Under the pieces are notes generated by a model. The model was not told the DNA's origin and did not search any database. It worked only from the letters and a program-made list of their open reading frames with translations. Source: a virus. Taken from it: 31,322 bases of DNA. The position numbers were made by a program, and so were the translations under genes. The stretch lies in IMG/VR virus record IMGVR_UViG_3300025127_000144, positions 1 through 31,322 of that record. One strand, given 5' to 3'. Within the stretch, counting starts at the first letter, position 1, and each line of letters begins with the position of its first letter. Shown piece by piece: positions 7,348 to 15,452 of the stretch.

Positions 7348-8381
7348 TGCCTAGATACGCAAGTGGAAAAAAATCAAAAGCAATAAGCGATATAACTGGA
7401 TTCAAAGTTCCATATACATCGCTAAGAACCACTTACGATAATCTTAGAGTTGAAAGAGAAGAGTTTGATCCAAAGCATCCTCAACTTACCCCAGCTAAAA
7501 ATGTAGTTGATGCAACTGCTTTATTTCAGCCACGACCTGACAATGCACAAGAAAATGTAAAATTATTTTTAGAATTTAATTACAATATATTTCAAGATAT
7601 TAGAGAAAGACCATCTGTAGGTGCTAAAGGCAAGGGTAATGTACAGTCTTTATCACCATCTAATTTTAGTTTTGGTGCAAATGTAGATGCTCAAAAGGGC
7701 ACAGGAGCAATAGGCACTGTAGCAGTTACTACAGAGCAATTAGTTGATGAAGAATCAGTGAGAGGTATTGGTGCAGTTGGTGTAGTAAACTCAATTGTGA
7801 ATGAATTTGTTGTTACAGTCGCAAGTGGCAACCCATCAAATCATCCTAATTATAATGTTGGGTCAACTAATAAATATGCTATTGGTGGATCAACTGCAAC
7901 TGCTGATGTAGTACTTGATCTTGTAGAAGGCAATACATATAGATTTGATCAATCAGATAGCTCAAATAGTGGTCATCCTTTAAGGTTTACAACTGATTCT
8001 CGTGCAATGCAAAATGTTGCATCTTCAGAGCTAACTGAATACACAACTGGCGTAACCACAAATGGCACTGCTGGATCAAGTGGTGCATATACAGAAATTA
8101 CTGTAGCAACTGATGCTCCTACTTTATATTATTATTGTACTAATCATTCGGCGATGGGTGCGACCCTCAACACCCCAGCCGCAGTTGTTTCAGTAACACT
8201 TACAGTTTCACCTAGTGCAGTCACTGGAACTGGAACTGTACAAGCGAGTACCACACCACCAAATGCAACTCGTGTACAAGATTCAGTTTCTGGCACTGGT
8301 GCTATTGGTAGTGCCACAAACATCAACATAGGTGGTTGGGGTGGTGGATCATGGGATAGTGGATCATGGGATGATGGATAA
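7347..8381 (+). CDS. Virion protein with degenerate zinc ribbon and cupredoxin-like domain
   Basis: The start is ATG at 7347, coupled to the previous stop. Residues 15-52 resemble a common marine-phage N-terminal ribbon (CDRCGF...LRVCxxCxDPKHPQ), but here the Cys are replaced (SDITGF, LRVEREEFDPKHPQ). Residues about 155-278 look like a cupredoxin-type sandwich: TYRFDQSDSSNSGHPLRFTT followed by APTLYYYCTNHSAMG. His210, Cys264, His267 and Met270 are placed like type-1 copper ligands. GTGAIG-type repeats and a Trp/Gly tail (GGWGGGSWDSGSW) flank the domain. Similar domains are familiar from cyanophage structural proteins. Copper binding is unproven. Confidence 0.7.
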   Translation: MPRYASGKKSKAISDITGFKVPYTSLRTTYDNLRVEREEFDPKHPQLTPAKNVVDATALFQPRPDNAQENVKLFLEFNYNIFQDIRERPSVGAKGKGNVQSLSPSNFSFGANVDAQKGTGAIGTVAVTTEQLVDEESVRGIGAVGVVNSIVNEFVVTVASGNPSNHPNYNVGSTNKYAIGGSTATADVVLDLVEGNTYRFDQSDSSNSGHPLRFTTDSRAMQNVASSELTEYTTGVTTNGTAGSSGAYTEITVATDAPTLYYYCTNHSAMGATLNTPAAVVSVTLTVSPSAVTGTGTVQASTTPPNATRVQDSVSGTGAIGSATNINIGGWGGGSWDSGSWDDG

Positions 8382-9007
8382 TGAATTACACAGAACTTAA
8401 AACAAATATACAAAACTTTATAGAGGATGATAGCACTGAATTGACTACATCTATAGACGTAATAATACAACAAGCAGAAGAAATGATCTTTCAAAGATTG
8501 CCTAGCTTACCTTGTTTTAGACAGATAGCCACTGGAAACTTTGTAATAGGAACATTTGATTACACAGTTCCAAATGCAAGAATGATTAGGCAAGTCTCAT
8601 TTACAGACAGTAGTAACAATGTTGTTTTTTTAGATCATAGAATAGATAGTTATCTTAGAGATTATCACCCTAATAGTAGCACAACATCAACGCCTGAAAT
8701 GTATAGTACAAAAAACGCTACAACTAGTGGCATAATAATTACTTTAGCACCTACCCCTAGTGCTACATCAGCCTACCAAGTTGATTTTGTTGCACCCGTT
8801 GCAGGGCTTTCCTCCAGTAACACTACAACTTGGATAGGCGATAATGCAGAGAATGTTTTACTTTCAGCGGCTCTGTATGAAGTTTCTACTTTCCTAAAAG
8901 CTCCTGAGACGTTACAATTGTACAAAGCTCAGTTTGATGAGGCTATAGCATTGTTTCAACAAGAGATGGGAAGAAACTACACATCAGAATACAACGCTGG
9001 AATATAA
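8381..9007 (+). CDS. Second head-to-tail adaptor-like protein
   Basis: This 208-residue protein has the same overall plan as the adaptor at 6.7 kb. N-terminal helices (NIQNFIEDD, IIQQAEEMIFQRLP) are followed by beta strands (FDYTVPNARMIRQVSF). A PEMYSTKN segment comes next, and a closing helical region contains NVLLSAALYEVSTFLKAPE. Proteins of this kind are usually annotated as phage adaptor or tail tubular A-like. Its ATG shares a base with the preceding TAA. The exact ring it forms (portal seal or tail nozzle) cannot be read from sequence. Confidence 0.72.
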   Translation: MNYTELKTNIQNFIEDDSTELTTSIDVIIQQAEEMIFQRLPSLPCFRQIATGNFVIGTFDYTVPNARMIRQVSFTDSSNNVVFLDHRIDSYLRDYHPNSSTTSTPEMYSTKNATTSGIIITLAPTPSATSAYQVDFVAPVAGLSSSNTTTWIGDNAENVLLSAALYEVSTFLKAPETLQLYKAQFDEAIALFQQEMGRNYTSEYNAGI

Positions 9008-9018
9008 GGAGAAAATAA

Positions 9019-9453
9019 ATGGCAATAACTCAAGCAATGTGTACATCTTTTAAATCAGAAATATTAAGTGATGATACTCACGATTTTTTAGCTGATACAA
9101 TAAAGATTGCATTATACACAAGTAGTGCAACTTTAAATGCAACAACAACTGCTTACTCAACTAGTAACGAAATAAGTGGTACTGGGTATAGTGCTGGAGG
9201 CGTTACTTTGTCTAGTAAGGTTGTAGGAACTGCAGATACATCTACATCAGGTGGCAAAGCATTTTTAGATTTTGCTGATCCAACTTGGACAAGTGCAACA
9301 TTTACTGCAAATGGAGCATTAATATACAATAGCACTGCTTCAGATAAAGCGATAGCAGTATTAGCCTTTGGTGGAGACTTTACAGTTTCAGGGGGTACAT
9401 TTCAAATTGTATTACCCGCAGCGGGTTCAAGTGCAATAATTAGAATAGACTAG
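9019..9453 (+). CDS. Conserved phage structural protein, 144 aa
   Basis: The N-terminus MAITQAMCTSFKSEIL, the strand KIALYTSSATLNATTTAYS and the SGTGYSAGG segment define a widespread small phage virion family that I recognise but cannot name functionally. It is all-beta with no enzyme motif. AAGGAG lies before the start. It sits between the adaptor and the fibre genes, which suggests a tail or tail-tip component. Confidence 0.75.
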   Translation: MAITQAMCTSFKSEILSDDTHDFLADTIKIALYTSSATLNATTTAYSTSNEISGTGYSAGGVTLSSKVVGTADTSTSGGKAFLDFADPTWTSATFTANGALIYNSTASDKAIAVLAFGGDFTVSGGTFQIVLPAAGSSAIIRID

Positions 9454-9463
9454 GAGTTTTGTA

Positions 9464-10723
9464 ATGCCTACATTTGTAAATAATTTAAGACTAAAAGAGA
9501 TGGCAACGGGTGAAGAAACTGGCACTTGGGGTACATCGACAAACGCAAACTTAGAACTTATAGCTGATGCATTAGGATTTGGAACAGAGGCGTTGTCAGA
9601 CGCATCAACTCATACAACCACAGTGCTTGATGGTGGAGCAGACCCAGCAAGAGCAATATATCAAATATATACTGGAACACTTAGCCAAGCGTGTACAATA
9701 ACAATAGCACCAGACGATATGAAAAGAGTGCACATAATTAAAAATGGCACAAGTGGATCGCAGAACATATTAATAAAACAAGGGTCAGGTGGTGGAGCCG
9801 CAGTAACCATACCTTCAGGAGACACAAAGGTTGTATCTTTAGATGGTGGTGGCAGTAGTGCAATAGTAACAGATGTGTTTGCGTCATTAAGTGTAGTGGA
9901 TTTAAAAGTAGAAGATGATCTTACAGTATCAGATGATTTATTATTATCTAGTGATAGTTCAGTAATATCTATGGGTGCTGATGCAGATGCTACACTTACA
10001 CACGATGGCACAACTGGACTAACAATAGCCGCAACACCTATATCTATTGACTCTACTGGAGAGCTACACTTAAACTCAACAACTGGTGATATTAAGTTAC
10101 AAGATGGTGGCACTGATCAAATAGCATTTGATTTAGATGGTACTGCTGGAGAGGTAATAATGAAACCAGCAGTTGATTCTGATGATTTAGTTATATCACA
10201 ATTTGATGGCACAGAGGTAATTCGTGTAGAAGATAATGCGAGTTTAGGATTGGTTGGCAACAAATTAAACATAGCAGACTCATCAAGTGATGTAATTATA
10301 AAGCCACTAACAGACGCAAAAGACATTATATTTCAACAATTTGATGGAACTGCAGTTATGACTGTAGAGGATAATGTTTCTCTTGCAATCAATAATGATA
10401 TAACAGTTGCTGGAAGAGCATCAGGTCATGTACATGACAATACTAACAGTTTTACATTCGATTTATCAGTTGCAAATGATTTTAAAACAACATCAAATAC
10501 TGGCTCTACTATAACATTTTCTAATGTAGTAGCAGGGCAATCTGGAAACATTATGTTAGTCAATGGTGGTAATCATGCTATTATTGGTCATGCCTCTGTA
10601 GCAGTAAATGCAGACGTATTAAGTACCATTTCAGCAACTGGAACATATCATCTAGCATATTTTGTAACTGCCGCAAGTGGTGATAATACAATATTAGTTT
10701 CAGCATCAGCGGCATTAACATAA
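9464..10723 (+). CDS. Tail fibre-like protein with beta repeats
   Basis: The N-terminus (FVNNLRLKEMATGEETGTWG) matches the conserved start of marine phage fibre or tail proteins, in which a short GTWGTSTN segment precedes the shaft. The shaft has short repeats: DLKVEDDLTVSDDLLLSS near 146-163, then two copies of a (Q)FDGTxVxxVEDNxSL unit at about 245-262 and 292-310. The C-terminal part is Ser/Thr/Asn-rich and may be the receptor-binding or capping region. There is no visible chaperone domain. AGGAG precedes the start. Confidence 0.75.
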   Translation: MPTFVNNLRLKEMATGEETGTWGTSTNANLELIADALGFGTEALSDASTHTTTVLDGGADPARAIYQIYTGTLSQACTITIAPDDMKRVHIIKNGTSGSQNILIKQGSGGGAAVTIPSGDTKVVSLDGGGSSAIVTDVFASLSVVDLKVEDDLTVSDDLLLSSDSSVISMGADADATLTHDGTTGLTIAATPISIDSTGELHLNSTTGDIKLQDGGTDQIAFDLDGTAGEVIMKPAVDSDDLVISQFDGTEVIRVEDNASLGLVGNKLNIADSSSDVIIKPLTDAKDIIFQQFDGTAVMTVEDNVSLAINNDITVAGRASGHVHDNTNSFTFDLSVANDFKTTSNTGSTITFSNVVAGQSGNIMLVNGGNHAIIGHASVAVNADVLSTISATGTYHLAYFVTAASGDNTILVSASAALT

Positions 10724-10732
10724 GGTTTATTT

Positions 10733-13330
10733 ATGAGTGTAATCAAAGCAAATGGTGCAGGAGATCAAAGTACAGGTTTCTATAATGGTGTAGCTACTCA
10801 GTCATTACGAAGCAATCAACCAAGCTCAACTCTTTTAAGCAAAACTTTAGGCACACCTACAACAAGAAGAAGGTGGACAATTAGTTTTTGGTTAAAACGA
10901 ACTCAATTTGGTCTTGGAGTAAATGCGACTAACTCCTACAATCCAATAATGGGATGTGACAATAAACTTGTAGCTAGATTTGACATAAACGATAAATTTC
11001 AACTTTATGATTATGATGGTAATTTTGATGTTAATTTAGTAAGCACAATGCGTTTCAGAGATCCTTCAGCTTGGTATAACATCGTTATTGTGACCGATAT
11101 TGATGGTCAAAGTGGTAATAACAGAATGAAATTATATGTAAATGGAGTAAGGCAAGATTGGTCAGGAGATGATCCTGGTGACTATGACCCAAGATGGAAT
11201 GGTAATTTATCACATCAATTGTTAAGTGATGGACAAACAACTGCCAGGTTTAATGGTTACGTCTCAGATGTGACATTTTTAGATGGTCAAGCTATTGGTG
11301 AAACAAATGGATATTTAGATGAGTTTGGAGAGGTAGTGAATGGTGTCTGGATACCTAAAAGCACATCTTCTCTTACATTTGGCAATAATGGATTTAAATT
11401 AGAATTTAAAAAAGATGGAACTGGTACAGGTGCATCAGATACAATAGGTGCTGATACTGCAAATACAAATCATTTTGATTCAAGTGGCATGAATACTGAA
11501 GATTGTAATATGCCAGATAGTCCAGAAAATAATTTTCCAGTATTAAATCCTTTGGTAAATACAAATGGAAGTACTCAATCTGATATTAAAGAGAGTGGAT
11601 TAGAAGTTGTTAAAACTGGACTTTCATATTCTTATTTTCAAGCTACAATGGCAGTAAAAAGTGGGAAATGGTATGCTGAATTCAGACCAACTTCAACTAT
11701 AAATGATCCCATGATTGGAGTTACAAATCAAAATATGAACACATATATGACTGGCGATAGTGTAGACCCTCACCTAACGACAGGAACTGTATGGTATAAT
11801 GGATATTCAGCAACTGCTGGTTATGGGCATTTTGATGGTTCATTTGTAAATGCTTCAACCTTTTCTAGTAATGTTGGTTATATAGCAGATGATATAATTG
11901 GTGTTGCAATAGATATGGATAGCTCCACAAATACTGTAGCATTTTATAAAAATGGTTCGCTTGTCACAACTAAAAATTTAACTTCAAATTTTGACGATCA
12001 TTTAACTTTTGCGTTAAATCTTTATAATACTAATACAATGGGTGTAAATTTTGGTGCTGATAGTACTTTTGGTGGTGATATTTCAAAAGCAACTAATACG
12101 GATGCAAATGGCTTTGGAAATTTTGCTCAAACAGTGCCCACTGGCTATTTAGCATTATGCACAAGTAACTTATCAGAACCAATAATCGGCCCGAATTCAG
12201 ATACACAAGCAAATGACCATTTTGATATATTAACTTGGACTGCAACTGGCTCTCGTCATATAGTACATGATAGAGACGATGGTGCTGGTGTTGGACTTAC
12301 ATTTAAACCTGATATGATATGGGGTAAAAAAAGAGCAGGGCAAGGTGATAATCATGTTATAGTAGATTCTACACGAGGTGTTACAAAAGAAGTATTTCCA
12401 AATACTACCGATGATGAAGAAACAAATTCCAATGGCGTAGAAAGTTTTGATGCACCAACATCGAGTAGTGCAACTGATGGGGGCTTTACACTTGTTGGTT
12501 CAGGTAGTGGTTCAGGCACTTGGAATGGTAACTCTGGTCATACTCATGTAGCTTGGAACTGGAAAGCAAATGGTGGCACAACTTCAAGTGATGGTAATGG
12601 TTCTATAACAAGTACAGTACAAGCAAACACAACTGCTGGATTTAGTATCATAACTTTTACTGGAAATGATACTGATGATGCAACTATAGGACATGGAGTA
12701 AAAGTAAATGGTAGTGCAAAAACACCTGCTTGGATAATTACTAGAAACAGAGATGATGACCAATCTGCTGGTGGTGTTGCCTCACACTGGAGAGCATGGC
12801 ATCAAAATCTAAGTGCAAATTATGTTTTATATTTATCTGGAAGTCTCAATCAGATTGCATCAAATGGACACTCAAATGGATATATTAAAACTGTGGGATC
12901 GACCACTTATTCTACTCATGACTCTAATGTAGACAGTAACGCAGTCAATGGTTCTGGTGATGCTATGATTGCGTATGCATGGGCAGAAGTAGATGGTTAT
13001 TCAAAATTTGGCAAGTATGAGGGCAATAACTCTTCTACAGATGGCGTTTTTGTTTTTCTAGGATTTAGACCCGCATTTGTCATCATAAAAAACATAGATA
13101 CAGATGGTGAAAATTGGCATATGTTTGATAGCACAAGAGCAAAAACTAATGTTATAAAAGCAAGATTGATAGCAGATGATAATACACAAGAAAATACAAA
13201 TGATGAAATTATAGATTTTTTATCAAATGGTTTTAAATTATATGATAATAATGCTGGTTATAATTCAAGTGCAACATTCGTATACATGGCATTTGCCGAG
13301 CAACCGTTTAAGTATGCAAACGCTAGATAG
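10733..13330 (+). CDS. Large tail fibre / host-recognition protein, LamG plus SPRY-like
   Basis: At 865 residues this is the largest gene in the window. Residues about 45-210 form a LamG-type sandwich (RRRWTISFWLKR, LYVNGVRQ, GYVSDVTFLDGQ). Residues about 295-485 are SPRY/concanavalin-like (SGKWYAEFRP, IIGVAIDMDSSTNTVAFYKNG). The C-terminal third holds two copies of another domain: FKPDMIWGKK...DSTRG at 524-549 and FRPAFVIIKN...DSTRA at 778-803. Each copy ends with an AWNW- or YMAFAEQPF-type strand. Such domains bind sugars, so host-surface recognition is likely. Confidence 0.8.
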   Translation: MSVIKANGAGDQSTGFYNGVATQSLRSNQPSSTLLSKTLGTPTTRRRWTISFWLKRTQFGLGVNATNSYNPIMGCDNKLVARFDINDKFQLYDYDGNFDVNLVSTMRFRDPSAWYNIVIVTDIDGQSGNNRMKLYVNGVRQDWSGDDPGDYDPRWNGNLSHQLLSDGQTTARFNGYVSDVTFLDGQAIGETNGYLDEFGEVVNGVWIPKSTSSLTFGNNGFKLEFKKDGTGTGASDTIGADTANTNHFDSSGMNTEDCNMPDSPENNFPVLNPLVNTNGSTQSDIKESGLEVVKTGLSYSYFQATMAVKSGKWYAEFRPTSTINDPMIGVTNQNMNTYMTGDSVDPHLTTGTVWYNGYSATAGYGHFDGSFVNASTFSSNVGYIADDIIGVAIDMDSSTNTVAFYKNGSLVTTKNLTSNFDDHLTFALNLYNTNTMGVNFGADSTFGGDISKATNTDANGFGNFAQTVPTGYLALCTSNLSEPIIGPNSDTQANDHFDILTWTATGSRHIVHDRDDGAGVGLTFKPDMIWGKKRAGQGDNHVIVDSTRGVTKEVFPNTTDDEETNSNGVESFDAPTSSSATDGGFTLVGSGSGSGTWNGNSGHTHVAWNWKANGGTTSSDGNGSITSTVQANTTAGFSIITFTGNDTDDATIGHGVKVNGSAKTPAWIITRNRDDDQSAGGVASHWRAWHQNLSANYVLYLSGSLNQIASNGHSNGYIKTVGSTTYSTHDSNVDSNAVNGSGDAMIAYAWAEVDGYSKFGKYEGNNSSTDGVFVFLGFRPAFVIIKNIDTDGENWHMFDSTRAKTNVIKARLIADDNTQENTNDEIIDFLSNGFKLYDNNAGYNSSATFVYMAFAEQPFKYANAR

Positions 13331-13339
13331 GAGATAAAT

Positions 13340-13894
13340 ATGGTTTGGAAACATAATGGTAGAGTAATCCAAGTTGGTCAATCATGGATAAGTGATACTA
13401 ACTATAAATATCCTAGACAATGGAACAATCTTAGTGATGCTCAAAAAAAAGACGCTGATTTAGTATGGGAAAAAGACCCAATAATAGAAACCTTTGATGA
13501 CAGATTTTATGTGTCAAAAGATCTTGAAAAGAAATTAGAAGATGAAAAAGCAGTTGATAGTGAGGGTAAGGCGATAATAGACCCAAGAACTGGAGAGCAG
13601 AGAATAGAGCTTGGTCTTAAATCGACTTACATCACACAAACAAAAAAAATCACTAACGACCTTCTTACAAAATCAGATTGGGAAGTTACAAGAAAAGCGG
13701 AAAAGGGTACTGCCATAGCTAGTGCAACATCTACATACAGAGATAAAGTAAGAACTGCTTGTGATACAATTGAAACAAAAATAAAAAATTGCTCTAATCT
13801 AAAAGAGTTTATGGCGTTGTTTGACTCACCTACTGATAGTAAGGGTGAAGTAAATGGTAAGCCACCCATATATGATTTTCCAGATGAGAGCTAA
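13340..13894 (+). CDS. Tail fibre assembly-like protein
   Basis: The C-terminal half contains TKSDWEVTRKAEKGTAIASA followed by YRDKVRTACDTIETKI. This is the pattern of fibre-assembly or DUF4376-like proteins, in which DW.VTR.AE is followed by a helix starting YR. The N-terminus (WKHNGRVIQVGQSW) resembles a small domain that often begins such proteins. It follows the large fibre directly and has AGGAG before the start. It is probably a chaperone or a small fibre accessory. Confidence 0.68.
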   Translation: MVWKHNGRVIQVGQSWISDTNYKYPRQWNNLSDAQKKDADLVWEKDPIIETFDDRFYVSKDLEKKLEDEKAVDSEGKAIIDPRTGEQRIELGLKSTYITQTKKITNDLLTKSDWEVTRKAEKGTAIASATSTYRDKVRTACDTIETKIKNCSNLKEFMALFDSPTDSKGEVNGKPPIYDFPDES

Positions 13895-13896
13895 TT

Positions 13897-14064
13897 ATGC
13901 CTAAATTAACTGTGCAAGAAATTCATGTAACTTTAGAAAAACATATTGCGGTTAGTGATGAGAGATGGAAAGAGACAATATTACGAATTAAACGTATGGA
14001 AGGTATAATGATAGGTACTGCGGGCACTATGATTGTGATGTTAATTGGTTTGTTAGTTAGGTAA
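13897..14064 (+). CDS. Small XhlA-like membrane peptide, 55 aa
   Basis: ATG at 13897 opens 55 codons ending at TAA 14062. An amphipathic N-terminal helix (VQEIHVTLEKHIAVSDERWKE) is followed by a short basic patch and one membrane segment at about 36-54 (GIMIGTAGTMIVMLIGLLV). This is the plan of XhlA/holin-accessory proteins. It begins the lysis cassette, 2 bases after the fibre-assembly gene. The ribosome site (GAGAG) is modest. Confidence 0.68.
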   Translation: MPKLTVQEIHVTLEKHIAVSDERWKETILRIKRMEGIMIGTAGTMIVMLIGLLVR

Positions 14065-14067
14065 GAT

Positions 14068-14271
14068 ATGACTGCGTTTATGTTGTACTGTACGCTAAAT
14101 GGATTTTTAGTAAAAGAAGGTGCAATATATTTTCGTAACATAAACGATTGCTTGAGATTTGAAAAAAAACTCAGTAATCAAATGTTTATGAAGAATAACG
14201 AAGAACAAGTATACGATTGTATTTGTAAATTAATACCTAATATAGACGCTAATAAAGTAAAGGTTTATTGA
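14068..14271 (+). CDS. Small Cys-containing hypothetical protein, 67 aa
   Basis: The protein has a hydrophobic start (MTAFMLYCTLNGFLV) and then RNINDCLRFEKKLSNQ and YDCICKLIPNID. Four Cys are present. I remember similar short proteins with a closing CxCKL motif from marine phages, without a function. It lies in the lysis cassette between two membrane proteins, and its stop overlaps the next start as TGATG. It could be exported or membrane-anchored, but no clear cleavage site is seen. Confidence 0.65.
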   Translation: MTAFMLYCTLNGFLVKEGAIYFRNINDCLRFEKKLSNQMFMKNNEEQVYDCICKLIPNIDANKVKVY

Positions 14272-14594
14272 TGACGCAAAAAAAATTACAAAAAGATTCG
14301 ATACTAAATGAATACGATTTGGATGGTGACGATACCATAACGGATGAAGAGCTACAAAGAGCTAAAGAAATTAAGGAGACAGAAACTAAACTTAGAAAAA
14401 ATTTAGCACAATTACGCATGGCTAGATATACATTAATTGGTATGGGTGTTTTTACTGTAGCGATGTTTTTTGTACCCATTGACAGAGTAAAAGTTCTATC
14501 GGATATATCCAATTTATTTTATATTTCAGGCAGTTCTATAGTTGGTTTCTACATGGGTAGCACGGCTTACATGGCAAAGAATGGAGTAAAATAA
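14271..14594 (+). CDS. EF-hand plus two-membrane-segment protein, possible holin
   Basis: I start at ATG 14271, coupled to the previous stop. Residues about 15-26 read YDLDGDDTITDEEL, a near-canonical EF-hand loop with Asp at positions 1, 3 and 5, Ile at 8 and Glu at 12; Gly at 6 is replaced by Asp. A charged helix follows, then two membrane segments at about 51-68 (TLIGMGVFTVAMFFV) and 80-98. Such EF-hand membrane proteins occur near lysis genes in marine phages. A calcium-responsive holin or anti-holin is one option, but unproven. Confidence 0.7.
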   Translation: MTQKKLQKDSILNEYDLDGDDTITDEELQRAKEIKETETKLRKNLAQLRMARYTLIGMGVFTVAMFFVPIDRVKVLSDISNLFYISGSSIVGFYMGSTAYMAKNGVK

Positions 14595-15001
14595 TGTTAA
14601 CTGCACTAATCGGGCCAGTCAGTAAGTTAGTTGGTAAATTTATTGAAGATAAAGACCAAAAAAATAAGTTGGCACACGACTTAGCTACATTAGCCTCTAG
14701 ACACGCTCAGGAACTTGCAAAAGGTCAGATAGAGGCAAATACACAACAAGCCAAACATCCTAGTTTATTTGTAGCTGGAGCTCGCCCAGCCATAATGTGG
14801 ATATGTGCTTTGGGTTTACTGACACAATTTTTTATTATGCCTATAGCTGAGTGGGCAACTGCAATCTGGCTGCCTGATGTATTGCTTCCAGAGCTTAACA
14901 CGGGTGAACTTATGACTTTGACACTTTCATTACTGGGATTAGGCGGAATGAGAAGTTTTGAAAAAACAAAAGGCGTAGCTAGAGAAAATATGAAGAAATG
15001 A
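14594..15001 (+). CDS. Holin of the 3TM family
   Basis: This 135-residue protein matches the GTA-type 3TM holin pattern. An N-terminal amphipathic region (IGPVSKLVGKFIEDKDQK) is followed by a charged helix and ARPAIMWICALGLL. A second hydrophobic stretch (FFIMPIAEWATAIW) comes next, then a C-terminal one with LLGLGGMRSFEKTKG. Holins open the inner membrane so that the endolysin can reach peptidoglycan. The lysozyme gene follows 8 bases later. Its ATG overlaps the preceding stop. Confidence 0.85.
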   Translation: MLTALIGPVSKLVGKFIEDKDQKNKLAHDLATLASRHAQELAKGQIEANTQQAKHPSLFVAGARPAIMWICALGLLTQFFIMPIAEWATAIWLPDVLLPELNTGELMTLTLSLLGLGGMRSFEKTKGVARENMKK

Positions 15002-15008
15002 GATAATT

Positions 15009-15452
15009 ATGGATATAGAAAAATTAAAAGAAGAAATTAAAGCCGATGAGGGAATAATCTACGAAATTTACAATGACCATCTTGGATATAAGACTTGCGG
15101 CGTGGGTCATTTATGCAGAGCTACAGATCCAGAAAATGAACTTGAGGTAGGAGATCCAGTTTCTGTAGAAAGAGTTAATGAATTATTTGCTGAAGATTTA
15201 GATATAACAATAGAAGAATGCAGAAAACTTTACGAATATTTTGATGATCTTCCAGAAGAAGTACAAAGAATCATATGCAATATGATGTTTAATATGGGCA
15301 GACCTCGATTAAGTAAATTTAAAAAAATGTATGAAGCAGTAATGGATGCCAACTGGATTGAAGCGGCAATTCAGATGGAAGATTCGCTTTGGGCAAGACA
15401 AGTGCCAAACAGAGCAGAAAGACTTTGTGAGAGGATGAGAAACGTAGCATAA
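15009..15452 (+). CDS. T4-type phage lysozyme (endolysin, GH24)
   Basis: It cleaves the glycan bond between MurNAc and GlcNAc. Catalytic spacing is exact for T4 lysozyme: Glu14 (in KADEG), Asp23 (YNDHLG) and Thr29 (KTCGVGH), that is E-x8-D-x5-T. NMMFNMGRPRLSKFKKM and WARQVPNRAERL are the family's C-terminal motifs. At 147 residues it is close to T4 length. There is no signal peptide, so release depends on the holins upstream. The last base is shared with the next start. Confidence 0.93.
   Translation: MDIEKLKEEIKADEGIIYEIYNDHLGYKTCGVGHLCRATDPENELEVGDPVSVERVNELFAEDLDITIEECRKLYEYFDDLPEEVQRIICNMMFNMGRPRLSKFKKMYEAVMDANWIEAAIQMEDSLWARQVPNRAERLCERMRNVA

Noticed and set aside
9661-10113. 150-residue minus-strand frame inside the fibre gene
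   Set aside because: Shadow of the repetitive + strand fibre gene; no start signal, and Ser/Pro/Val composition as expected from antisense reading.
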